Shown: positions 8,614-18,400 of the stretch, piece by piece
Numbering within the stretch: the stretch's first letter is position 1
Layout: each line of letters begins with the position of its first letter
From: Salinimonas lutimaris
GTDB taxonomy: Bacteria; Pseudomonadota; Gammaproteobacteria; Enterobacterales; Alteromonadaceae
DNA length: 64,000 bases
Direction: 5' to 3'
NCBI RefSeq assembly: GCF_005222225.1
Contig: NZ_CP036536.1
Location: 3,372,001 to 3,436,000, forward strand
The notes under the pieces: model-generated
Told to the model about the DNA's origin: nothing
The model's database searches: none
Seen by the model: only the letters and a program-made list of their open reading frames with translations
Position numbers and translations under genes: made by a program

Positions 8614-11469
8614 ATGTCAGGAAGACCCTCACTGGCGAGGTTGTTGCAAAAAGCGCTGTTTCCCAAATTACTGGCAGCGCTTCTGTTTATTTGCCTGTTT
8701 ATCAGTAGTGCAGTGCTGTATTTTGCCAAAGATCAGGTGGCCGATACGCAGCGCTCTCACATTGAAAACCTGCGTGCTGACATTGATTACAGCCTGCGTG
8801 ATACCTTATTGCTGATGGAAAGCATTGCGGCTAACGATCTGCTTACCAATAGCCTGATTGACCTTGAACAGCGCGACACCTACCTTCCTTTATTTTTTCG
8901 CACATTGCGCCTGACCCGCAGCAATACTGACAGTCTGGGCTTATTTGATTTTTCCGGCGAGCCGATTATCACTAATCACTGGGACAATCATGTTCCAGAA
9001 TCACTAAGCACTCACTGGCAAAAGCCCACGTTGGAGCAAGGACGCCGTTTCTGGGAAATCACGGAAAACGGCATTATTCTGGCTGTGCCAGTGTTCATCG
9101 GCAGTTCAGCAGAGGGTGCGCTGGTATTGTATATTAAGAATCTTAATGAGCTGATTTACAATCGCGATACCCGCTCCACACAGCTTATTGTTAATGAACA
9201 AAATCGGGTTGTGTACAGCAGCTCTCCTACCCTTCTGGCGCCCGGCACCACTTTTAATAAAACAGACTACGAACACTGGGTCAGCTACACCAAATCCTGG
9301 CAAGGCCTGAATGTTATCAGCATGTCATCGGTGGCCAGTGCTTATCAGTCAGTCCTGTGGCTAATTCCGGTGGTTATTATCTGCATTGTTGCCACCATTT
9401 TAGTTGGGTTATATGCGGTAAATCGTTCTGCGGCGATGACAGCATCAACGCTACAGTCTCTGTACGAGTCTATTCTGGTCAGCATGGAGCGTAAAACCGC
9501 TGCACGCTCTGTTGCCCCGGATAATGAAGCCATGGAGCTAGCTGTTATTCGCGAGGCCTTCGATAATCTGACCTCAAACCTGATGGCCATTACCTTATCA
9601 AACCGCCAGTTTTCCAATGTGATTGACTCGCTGGAAGAGATGCTGATTGTGATGAACAATGACGGCAATATTATTATGGCCAACCATCGCTATGATGCTG
9701 TTCTGAAAGACCACGAGCTGGATCAAAAAGCACTGGAGAATATTTGCCAGCGTCTGAAAATAGAACAGGCACCGGTTGATATGCATTATAAAAATGCGAA
9801 CGGACAATCGTTAGTTTTAAAATGGACACTGCTGCCCTTTTACAACGAAGCCAGAGATGTCATTGGCTCCATTCTGGTGGCGAATGATGTGACCAGCCAG
9901 CGTAAGCTGGAGGATCGGATACATCTGGTGACGCAGGCAATGGAAAACGCCACTGTGTCTATTGCCATAGCACAGATTACCGGCCAGAGCAGCGAAATTG
10001 TGTACAGCAATAGCCACTTCAGTGCACTAAGTGGTTTTGAGAAGCCCCACATAACGGGGAACTCATTGCTGATGCTTTGCGGAGAAAATACTGAAAAAGA
10101 TAAAATAGCAGCAATTGCTCATGCCATTGACACGGGCGAGTCGATTGACACCACAATGCTGTTTTATAAGAAAAACGGTGTATCATTTTATGCCAGAACC
10201 GTGTTAACGCCGGTTCAGCTCAAAGGCAAGGTTACCCACTATGCCATCTTCATTCAGGATGTGACCGAGCAGGAACAAACCCGTGAATACCTTGAAGATG
10301 CTCGTTACAGAGCCGAAGAATCGGCGCGAATGAAATCTAGTTTTCTGGCCAGTATGAGCCACGAAGTGCGCACCCCGCTACACGGTATTTCAGGTACTTT
10401 GCAATTGCTGGAAGACTCACAGCTTGATACACGCCAGAGCCAGTACCTGAACCTGGCGATGCAAAGTATGAATAATCTTCAGCACATCGTTGACGATATT
10501 CTGGACTTTTCAAAAATAGAGGCCGGCCAGCTGAATATTGAGCATACCCATTTTAACCTGGCGTTACTGCTGGACAGCATCTGCGAGCAATATCAGGCTA
10601 ATTGTCAGGCCAAAGGCATCAGGCTAATTATGACTAAAGTATTGCAGGACCATGAGCAGGTTATTGGCGATCCTGTACGCTTACGCCAGATTCTGGGTAA
10701 CCTGCTTAGCAATGCCGTCAAGTTCACCTCACACGGAGAAGTAGCCATGACAATCAGACTGCAATCTCAGCCGGGCGGGCTGCAGCTGTTTGGTGAAGTC
10801 AGTGACAGTGGCATTGGTATTGCCGGAGACAAAATTCAGCATATTTTTGAGGTATTTACCCAGGAAGACAGCACCACTACCAGGCGCTTTGGCGGCACCG
10901 GACTGGGTCTGGCTATTACCCGACAGCTTTGCCAGCTGTGTGGTGGCGATATCCATGTTTCCAGTGTTAAGGGCAAAGGCAGCTCATTTAGTTTTGTAAT
11001 CATGCTACAGGAAGCAACTGACCATAAGGCCCCAGAACAAATAACGCGCCCTGCTCCACAAACTCCCAATGATCTGCCCCCGGCCAAAATTCTCTTGGTA
11101 GAAGACAATGAAATAAACCAGCTTATTGCCAAAGAAAATCTGGCCAGTCACAAAGTGATTACCGCCGTAAACGGTAAGCAGGCAATCAGCGCCCTGAATC
11201 AGATAAAGGCGCAGTTTGACCTTATACTCATGGACTGTCACATGCCGGAAATGGATGGCTTTGAAGCCACCCAGCGCATACGTAACGGCGAAGCCGGCGA
11301 GCGTTATCTCAATGTTCCTATTATTGCCCTGACCGCGAATGCCATGAAAGGCGACAGAGAAACTTGTGTAGCCGCCGGCATGGACGACTATATAGCCAAA
11401 CCCTTTACACAAGAAGAGCTGGCCCGGGTGATTGGGGAGTGGGCGCAGACATCAACAAGCTCATATTAG
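8614..11469 (+). CDS. Hybrid sensor histidine kinase with periplasmic sensor, PAS domains and receiver
   Basis: A 951-residue inner-membrane kinase. TM1 is at about 14-36, a periplasmic sensor region follows to about 245, TM2 is about 247-269 (VLWLIPVVIICIVATILVGL), then two PAS-like regions (around 335-430 and 440-555), a HisKA domain with phospho-acceptor H583 in SMSHEVRTPL, a HATPase with N (GNLLSNAVKF), G1 (DSGIGI) and G2 (GGTGLGLAI) boxes, and a C-terminal receiver with phospho-acceptor D874 in LILMDCHMPEMDG. No HPt domain is present. ATG 8614 is used; a TTG at 8611 abuts it. The tight junction with the upstream binding protein suggests a paired sensor as in LuxP-LuxQ or TorT-TorS. The output partner is not in the window. 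Confidence 0.92.
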   Translation: MSGRPSLARLLQKALFPKLLAALLFICLFISSAVLYFAKDQVADTQRSHIENLRADIDYSLRDTLLLMESIAANDLLTNSLIDLEQRDTYLPLFFRTLRLTRSNTDSLGLFDFSGEPIITNHWDNHVPESLSTHWQKPTLEQGRRFWEITENGIILAVPVFIGSSAEGALVLYIKNLNELIYNRDTRSTQLIVNEQNRVVYSSSPTLLAPGTTFNKTDYEHWVSYTKSWQGLNVISMSSVASAYQSVLWLIPVVIICIVATILVGLYAVNRSAAMTASTLQSLYESILVSMERKTAARSVAPDNEAMELAVIREAFDNLTSNLMAITLSNRQFSNVIDSLEEMLIVMNNDGNIIMANHRYDAVLKDHELDQKALENICQRLKIEQAPVDMHYKNANGQSLVLKWTLLPFYNEARDVIGSILVANDVTSQRKLEDRIHLVTQAMENATVSIAIAQITGQSSEIVYSNSHFSALSGFEKPHITGNSLLMLCGENTEKDKIAAIAHAIDTGESIDTTMLFYKKNGVSFYARTVLTPVQLKGKVTHYAIFIQDVTEQEQTREYLEDARYRAEESARMKSSFLASMSHEVRTPLHGISGTLQLLEDSQLDTRQSQYLNLAMQSMNNLQHIVDDILDFSKIEAGQLNIEHTHFNLALLLDSICEQYQANCQAKGIRLIMTKVLQDHEQVIGDPVRLRQILGNLLSNAVKFTSHGEVAMTIRLQSQPGGLQLFGEVSDSGIGIAGDKIQHIFEVFTQEDSTTTRRFGGTGLGLAITRQLCQLCGGDIHVSSVKGKGSSFSFVIMLQEATDHKAPEQITRPAPQTPNDLPPAKILLVEDNEINQLIAKENLASHKVITAVNGKQAISALNQIKAQFDLILMDCHMPEMDGFEATQRIRNGEAGERYLNVPIIALTANAMKGDRETCVAAGMDDYIAKPFTQEELARVIGEWAQTSTSSY

Positions 11470-11610
11470 GCTAACATTAACGTCTGTAGCGCTCTTTCCA
11501 TTTAAACGGACAAACTTTCCCCAATCAGACTGCCCATATGCAGTGCAGTTGCGCATTTATGGAACACTTCTGGCATAATCCTTTGCGTTACAACTTTAAC
11601 CAAGGCTTTT

Positions 11611-12363
11611 ATGTCTACGCCCTCCACGAACACTTCTGCTTATAAACCCGGCGCTGCTGGCGGTTTGCGCAATCCTACCGCGCAAAATCTGCTACGCGTG
11701 GGCGCAGGGATGTTGTCGGTAATTCTGATAGTATTGTGTGTTCAAACAGGTACAGCGTACTTTAGTGCCAATGATGCTGTGGCCCAGACAGAACGTTGGT
11801 TCAACGGTCAGAGCAAGGCCGATGAAGCCGATTTAGAAATTGTTCAGAAGAATCTGGAAAGTGTAGATTCTGCGATTCTGGACGATGCAACCATCAAGCT
11901 GGCGCTGGCCAAGCTGTATTTTGTTCGCGGGCAGCACAATCAGTCTGACGTGTATTTTGAGGCAGCGCATAAAGCGATTTCGGATGTGCAGTTAATGCAA
12001 CCTTCTCATTTTGAAGCTCTGGCGCTTCGGGTAGTACTGGATGACTATCTGGACGAAATAGGCCAGGACACCTTATCCACCTTACGTAAACTTCTGACGA
12101 TGGGCCCGTTTGAGCGCGAAGTGCAAAAACTGGTTGGTCCGATACTGGTTAAACGCTGGTACAGCTTACCGCCAGATATTCATAGTATGGCCGAGCCACT
12201 GATCACCAGCGCTCTGCGCGAAAAATCTGCCAAAGCGGTGCTGATGAACAGCATGGCCCGCTACCATATTGTGCTGCCTTTTTTCTGCTGTTCACCTAAT
12301 CAGGAAACCTCAGATCAACTCAGTCATCTGGAAACCTCTATTCGCAATGCCACGGTTAGATAA
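11611..12363 (+). CDS. Membrane-anchored TPR-like protein, polysaccharide-locus associated
   Basis: A 250-residue protein with one membrane segment near residues 30-50 (LLRVGAGMLSVILIVLCVQTG) and a mainly helical periplasmic part with TPR-like helices (IKLALAKLYFVRGQHNQSDVYFEAAHKA). Family not recognised. It overlaps the next gene, an O-antigen-ligase-like protein, by 17 bases, so the two are likely translated together and act in surface polysaccharide assembly. The start ATG has only a weak AAGG upstream. The 141-base spacer before it holds no feature I can support. Confidence 0.6.
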   Translation: MSTPSTNTSAYKPGAAGGLRNPTAQNLLRVGAGMLSVILIVLCVQTGTAYFSANDAVAQTERWFNGQSKADEADLEIVQKNLESVDSAILDDATIKLALAKLYFVRGQHNQSDVYFEAAHKAISDVQLMQPSHFEALALRVVLDDYLDEIGQDTLSTLRKLLTMGPFEREVQKLVGPILVKRWYSLPPDIHSMAEPLITSALREKSAKAVLMNSMARYHIVLPFFCCSPNQETSDQLSHLETSIRNATVR

Positions 12364-13753
12364 CTCACTGGACACCCTGGCCCGGGCGACCTTTGCCGCC
12401 ACCTTATTCGTGCTGCCCTGGTTGCACGGTGCAGAACTGTTCTGGGAGCAATTATTTGTTGCCGCCGGCTTGTTTATGGCATTGCTGTTTACCCTGATGC
12501 ACAAAAATATCTTTGCTGAGATATCCCGCCCGGCACTGCTGGTACTGACAACATTTTGCGTCTGGCTGCTTTACAGCGCGCTATATCTGGTGCCACTGCC
12601 CGCCAACTGGATTGCCTGGCTGAGCCCCAATACCCACCAGTGGCAAAGTAATGTTGAATTGGCCGAAACCGGCTATTTGACGTTATACCGGCAGGCAACG
12701 ATTATTGAAGTGTTTAAATTCGCCGGTCTGATCTGTGTGTTCTTTCTAACCGGCAGTTTGTTTCGTTCAGTCTACCGCCTGCGTTTGCTGGCCTATGCGG
12801 TAATTATTGCCGGTTTTACCACAGCGGTGTATTCGCAGCTGAACTTTGCCACCGGTGGGGCCTTTGAACTGGTTGAGGCCATCCCTCCGTGGGACTTCAG
12901 CTGGTTTGAAGGCATTCGCGGAACATTCAGTTATAAAAATCAGTATGCGGTATATATGCTGGTTTGCCTGGCTGTTTCCGTGGGAGTCCTGGTGGATGAA
13001 GTCATGGAAAGCCGCTCGGTGGCAGGCCCAGAAGACCGGCGTGCCTGGCTAACGCCGGCTACTGTCTTTTTACTGGTAGCAGTTATTCTGTTTTTTATGA
13101 CTTTGCTTAATACCAGCTCCCGGGGGGCCTTACTGGCTTTACTGGCAGGCACCGGCCTATCACTGGGCCTGCTGATGTTACGTAACCGCACCTTGCTTAA
13201 ACGTTTACTGAAACCCAAATATCTGGCTATTGGGCTGGGCGGACTAGTACTAGCTGCCGTGGTATTTACCCAATCCAGCATTTATGAGCGCTTTACCAGT
13301 GAGCACATGGCGGATAATGGACGTACGCTGCTGCGCAACACGGTGGTTAAGGTGATTGACGATTATCCGGCCTTTGGCACCGGGCCGGGCACATACCCCT
13401 TTATTCAGCACAACTACAAACCTCTGGAGCTGGGCAATACACAGATGTCCAAGCATTCGCATAACGACTATCTGGAAACACTGGCAACGCAGGGCGTCAT
13501 TGGCATGCTGTTATTGTTCATTCCGGTGGCATTGCTGCTGTGGCGTGGCTTCAGCCGCTCCCGCCAGTTTCATAGTACCGGCTTGCTGCTGGGGTGTCAG
13601 TCGGCCATTCTGGCCTATCTGATTCAGGCAACCTATGATGTGAATGTGGGGGTCTACATTTTGCCGCTACACTTTGTTTTACTGGCCAGTATTTTGTGGC
13701 AGCTCACGGCTCCGTGGCTTCAGACCACCTCAGACAATCAATATACAAAATAA
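12347..13753 (+). CDS. O-antigen ligase / polymerase family membrane protein (Wzy_C)
   Basis: A 468-residue integral membrane protein with about eleven to twelve hydrophobic segments. The large periplasmic loop carries GTGPGTYPFIQHNY and MSKHSHNDYLETLATQGVIGMLL, the pattern of the Wzy_C (O-antigen ligase / polymerase) family, which joins or polymerises lipid-linked glycans on the periplasmic face. ATG 12347 (MPRLDNSLDT) is chosen; the reading frame is open to 12269 but that part overlaps the upstream gene too far. Whether it is a ligase (WaaL), a polymerase (Wzy) or a protein glycosyltransferase cannot be told. No glycosyltransferase genes lie in the window. Confidence 0.82.
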   Translation: MPRLDNSLDTLARATFAATLFVLPWLHGAELFWEQLFVAAGLFMALLFTLMHKNIFAEISRPALLVLTTFCVWLLYSALYLVPLPANWIAWLSPNTHQWQSNVELAETGYLTLYRQATIIEVFKFAGLICVFFLTGSLFRSVYRLRLLAYAVIIAGFTTAVYSQLNFATGGAFELVEAIPPWDFSWFEGIRGTFSYKNQYAVYMLVCLAVSVGVLVDEVMESRSVAGPEDRRAWLTPATVFLLVAVILFFMTLLNTSSRGALLALLAGTGLSLGLLMLRNRTLLKRLLKPKYLAIGLGGLVLAAVVFTQSSIYERFTSEHMADNGRTLLRNTVVKVIDDYPAFGTGPGTYPFIQHNYKPLELGNTQMSKHSHNDYLETLATQGVIGMLLLFIPVALLLWRGFSRSRQFHSTGLLLGCQSAILAYLIQATYDVNVGVYILPLHFVLLASILWQLTAPWLQTTSDNQYTK

Positions 13754-13768
13754 ATTCATTTTTCTTAC

Positions 13769-13789
13769 AAAAAACTGGGGGAGTTTTTT
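13769..13789 (+). terminator. Candidate terminator after the O-antigen-ligase-like gene
   Basis: AAAAAACT, loop GGGGG, AGTTTTTT forms an 8-bp mostly A-T stem ending in a T run 16 bases after the stop at 13753. The stem is weak. The rest of the 304-base spacer up to 14057 holds no other feature I can support except a strong ribosome site AAGGGAGG just before the SapC gene. Confidence 0.4.
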
Positions 13790-14057
13790 CAGCCGCTCGT
13801 CTGAACCAGTAAGACAGTGAATAACTGTCTGTCGTGTGATTTGCCAAGACACGTAATCCGGTGCCTGCCACTGAAGCTGTCCTTAACTGTTACCTAAGCA
13901 ATGTCCCCCTGCCGGTAATAGAGGTTTCAGTGGCATGCGCCTACCTTGTATCCGCCCCTGAATTCCTGCTATCGTCCTTGTTTACTGAACAATTTACCGT
14001 CGTTCATTCGTATACCACCTGCAAAAGCGGATTTTAGTACAGGAAAGGGAGGCCGGC

Positions 14058-14795
14058 ATGTCACAATTTATTGCGCTTAATGCGGCTCAGCACCACAACC
14101 TTTGTGTTGCACCGGATAAGACCGGGCACGCGGGTGCTGATGAGCACCTGATTCCTGTCGTGCTTAATGAGTTTGCCCAGCTCGTCATTCAGTATCCTAT
14201 TGTTATTTCCCGTCATGAGCCTAGCGGACAGCTGATTTGCTCTGCCATGCTGGGGTTTGAGGAGCGCGAAAACCTGTTTTGGGAAGAAGGCCGCTGGAAC
14301 AGCCTTTATATTCCTGCACAAATTGAACGTCATCCCTTTTATATCGGCCAGCAGGATGAGCAGCAGCGCCAGATGATATATATTGATACTCAAAGTCCGG
14401 CGCTCACCCACATCAACGATAATCAAGGCACCCGGTTATTTACCGATAGCGGCCAGCCTACCGCGCTGATGCAGCAAAAACAGCAATTGTTAGCCATGTT
14501 ACTGGAAGGCGAAGTGGCCACCGCACAATTTCTGAGCGAGCTGGATCGCTTATCTCTGATCACCCCCATTGCGCTGGATGTGACATTTTGCGATAACAGC
14601 AGCAGCAAAATCAGCGGGCTGTTTACCATTGATGAAGACCGCCTTGCTGCCCTGCCCGGCGAAGATATTACCCGCCTGCATCAGCTCAATATGCTATCAC
14701 CTGCCTATACATTGCTGGCATCCCATGCGCATATATACTCGCTGATTGAGCGCAAAAATGCCCGAATACAAAAAGGAGAAGCCTGGTTTGGCTGA
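14058..14795 (+). CDS. SapC family protein
   Basis: A 245-residue protein without a signal peptide. Segments such as HLIPVVLNEFAQLVIQYPIVISR, CSAMLGFEERENLFWEEG and IPAQIERHPFYI match the SapC family (PF07277), which is common beside TonB-dependent receptors in marine and xanthomonad bacteria; its biochemical role is not established. AAGGGAGG lies just before the ATG. It overlaps the start of the following DUF6445-like gene, and the pair converges on a large TonB-dependent receptor, so a role linked to uptake or use of that receptor's substrate is inferred. Confidence 0.82.
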   Translation: MSQFIALNAAQHHNLCVAPDKTGHAGADEHLIPVVLNEFAQLVIQYPIVISRHEPSGQLICSAMLGFEERENLFWEEGRWNSLYIPAQIERHPFYIGQQDEQQRQMIYIDTQSPALTHINDNQGTRLFTDSGQPTALMQQKQQLLAMLLEGEVATAQFLSELDRLSLITPIALDVTFCDNSSSKISGLFTIDEDRLAALPGEDITRLHQLNMLSPAYTLLASHAHIYSLIERKNARIQKGEAWFG

Positions 14796-15477
14796 ACATA
14801 CTCCGGTGTTCTCCTGCAAGCTTATTGGTGCGGGAAAAACACCTCTGGTTATTGCCGATAATTTTCATCCTGATCCGGACAGCCTGCGCCAACAGGCCGC
14901 CACACTGACCTATACCACCAGCGCTGAAGACTTTTACCCCGGCGTGCGGGCCGATGCCCCCGGCTGTTATATCAGCTTTATTAACCATATGCTGCCAGCG
15001 GTGATGAGCACCGCCGGCGCACCTTTTGATGCCAGTGTTACATTAAGCCGGCTGTCTCTTGCCACCACCGCGCCGGGTCAGCTTAAACCCATTCAGTGTG
15101 TGCCACACTTTGACTCGGTGAATGATAAACAGTGGGCCATGGTGCATTACCTGTCAGCCAGCAATACCGGCGGCACCGGCTTTTACCGTCACCGTGATAC
15201 CGCGTTTGAAAAGGTAAACAAAGCCGATGCCGCTATTTATATGAAACGGCTGAAAACCCAGGCAACCACCGTGGGGTTTCCGCCCAACGAATACATTGAT
15301 GGCACCACTGAATTATTTGTACATATTGGTCAGGCAGACTGGGCCTATAACCGCGCTATTTTTTACCCGTCTACCCTGTTTCATTCAGCGCAGATAATAC
15401 CGTGTACACTCAGTGAGGATCCGTTAGCCGGCCGGCTGACAGGAAACGCCTGTATAGACCTTAGTACGTTGCCCTGA
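14788..15477 (+). CDS. DUF6445 family protein
   Basis: About 229 residues from TTG 14788, which has AAGGAG twelve bases before it inside the end of sapC; alternative in-frame starts are ATG 14758 and TTG 14746. Recognisable segments are LVIADNFHPDPDSLRQ near the start, YPGVRADAPG, then PHFDSVNDKQWAMVHYL and GGTGFYRHRDTAFE. The His-x-Asp followed later by a His-Arg pair and the family context suggest a 2-oxoglutarate/Fe(II) dioxygenase-like fold (prolyl hydroxylase type), but this is inference. Its last 17 bases overlap the end of the convergent TonB receptor gene. Confidence 0.7.
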   Translation: MAEHTPVFSCKLIGAGKTPLVIADNFHPDPDSLRQQAATLTYTTSAEDFYPGVRADAPGCYISFINHMLPAVMSTAGAPFDASVTLSRLSLATTAPGQLKPIQCVPHFDSVNDKQWAMVHYLSASNTGGTGFYRHRDTAFEKVNKADAAIYMKRLKTQATTVGFPPNEYIDGTTELFVHIGQADWAYNRAIFYPSTLFHSAQIIPCTLSEDPLAGRLTGNACIDLSTLP

Positions 15478-18400
15478 AACCAACGGCAAACCGGCTGCCG
15501 GTATCCTGAATAAGCAATAGCTGATTGGCAAACCGACCATGCTTATGCACAATTTCGTCGGTCAGGTTAATACCTTCAAAAAATATCGATAACTGACTGG
15601 TTACCTGATAAGAAGCGCTCATATCCCACTGTTTGTATGGGCTGACATAAGTAGGCTCGGTGCTGAGCGGCTGCTCCAGCGACTGCAAAAAACCCTCACG
15701 GTAATTCCATGCCAGGCGCCACTGTAGCGCGCCTTTTTCATAAAACAGCACCAGATTACGGGCACCGGATAGCCCGGTCAGGGCAAACTTGCTGTTCACA
15801 TTGTATTTGTCCAGCTCAGCATTGCTGTCTACCTGACTGTAATTGGCCTGTAGCCCCCAGCCGGTTTTACCGAATAAGTGCTGTGCACTTAATTCCAGCC
15901 CGTCGACCACTGCCGTGCGACCGTTTACCGGGCGAGCCACATCAAACCAGGCTGCGCTGTCCTGGTCATCAGCATTTAATGGGTTGCTGCCGGTAGAAGG
16001 GTCGGTAACCGAGGCATACAGTACCGGCTGACTGTTAATGGTAATAAAGTTATCAACATACTTGCGATACACCCCGGCTGACAGGTAATTGCTGTCGCCG
16101 TAGTAGTATTCAAGCGCTACATCCAGATTATCAGACTCAAATGGCCGCAACTGAGGGTTGCCTACAAAGGCGCGCAAATCACCGCCCTGTCGGGTGGTAG
16201 TGTAGCGGGTCCCCGGCGACATTTGCTCTAATGTCGGGCGGGTCAGGCTGCGTGAGTACCCGGCCCGTACAACCCAGTTTTCCTGCCAGGCCGCCCGCAG
16301 GCTCACCGCCGGTAACCAGTTAGAATAGCTAAATTGTGAAAACTCGGCCTGCGTATCTTCAAACACCGGTCCCAGCTCGGTCTGATCCAGAATCACCAGA
16401 CGACTGAGCACCTCATTGACAGCACTGACTGACACTTGGGTATACTCGGCCCGCATGCCCAGATTGGCAGACAAAAACCAGTTCGACAACGGGAGTTCCA
16501 GTGATGTATTGACGTATCCGGCCCAGACTTTTTCTGACACAGAATAAGAATTGCCCCGTCGCACCGGGCTTAAGTCCACATTCCCCAGTGCTTCAAGGTA
16601 GCTAAACAGTTGCGGGCCGTCATGGCGTAACCACTGATGGGGAATCGTATCGCTGCCCGACACCGAACTTAAAAAGCTGTCGCCGGCATTAAACCGGGTC
16701 TGAAATGACAACGGAATTTGTGGCGAATCAAAGTAACCGCAAAAATAGCAATGCAGGCCGTTATATTCATTGTCGCGCCGTTCGTTGTCTTTTTGCTGAT
16801 GGCTGTATCTCAGGCCTGCGCTAATCCCGGCAAGCCAGGCCGAGCCACTGACCCAGCGCACATTCAAAGCCGCCTGATCAATACTGTCTTCAATCTGCCA
16901 GCCGCGTTTTAACATAACGTGTGTGCGACTGTTTGCCGGGTCCAGATAATGACTGACACCGGTGAGCTCGCCGGCCGCATTTTGCTGAAGCGGGTTGGCA
17001 GACTCAAAGCCATAGATTGCCGGCAGGATGTTGCCCTGGGTATGATCAAATGTAGATTGGTTCAGGTAGCCTATCAGTGACAGGGCATCTCCATCACCGT
17101 CAGGGTCGTCCACCTGCGCACGGCTGGTCGCTATATCCAGCGACAGCATCAGCGCATCAGCCGGCTCCCATTGCAGGTTCGCGCCCAGACTGTGAAGTAC
17201 CGAGTTCCGGTTGAATGAACGGGCATGAAAATCGGTGGCATGTCCGGTACGCTGGGAAAAGCGGATTGCCGTCCCATTGGTGTCGGTCACCACATCTTCT
17301 AAATTACTGGAGGTAAACCAGTGTCCGATAGAGGTAGCAGAAGAATCGACGGAAAAATCTGTCCCCAGATAGTCCAGCGTCAGCGCCAGGTCCTCAGCAG
17401 GGCGATACTGATACACCACCGTCGCCCCCTGGCGGCGGCGGGTTTCAAAACGCACCCGCTGATCGTACTTGCGCGGCACATACAAATTATCCACCGGTTT
17501 ATCGAGTTGTTCTGCCGGCACACCGGTATTGACCACCCAGCCATCAATTTGTGCCTCGTCTATGCGGGCATCACGGGCATAATAAGACAACGATACCAGC
17601 AGTCCCATGGTGTCATGATTAAAGGTATCACTGAATAACAGTGAGCCTTGCGGCGTGTACTGCCCGGCATTACTGTCGTACTGCATTTTTACACTACCGG
17701 CCACCCTCAATCCGCGCAGCGCCAGCGGTTTGGCAGTCTGAATATTGATGGTCGCTCCCACCCCGCCCCCCGGTAATCCGGCTTGTCCCTGCTTATGCAC
17801 AGTGACGGCATTGACCATCTCCGGGGCCAGCGTATCAAAGCTGAATTGCCGGCCTAAAGTATCCGTGGCCATTTGACGTCCGTTTAACAGCACGTTGTTA
17901 AACTGCGGGCCAAACCCGCGCACCGACACAAACTGCCCCTCCCCCTCGGCCCGATCAATGCTCACTCCCGGCACCCGTTGCAATGCCTCCGCCAGATTCT
18001 GATCCGGAAACTTTCCCATCTCCAGGGACTGCACGGTTTCCAGCACATATTCTGCATCACGCTTAATACTGACACTTTGTGTGGTGCGCGCACGCAAGCC
18101 TTTGACCTCAATGTATTCAACCCGATCCTGATTATCGCGCAGCGGCACGGTTAACAACTCATCCTGGGCAGCGGTCAGTTCGCGAAACCAGCGGGCCAGC
18201 ATGCTCTCGCTTTGTGCGGGAGCCTCATCAACCAATATCGTGATGTTGTTATGCTCATCAAACCGGGCAGAAAGCCCTGTCCCCTTCAGCAATCCGGACA
18301 TGGCCTGACGAATCGTCAGTGCGCCTTCTACCGGATTGGTAATGGTATGGCGAACTTTATTGTACGGAAAGGCAATCGTCAGGCCGGCTTGTTCAGCAAA

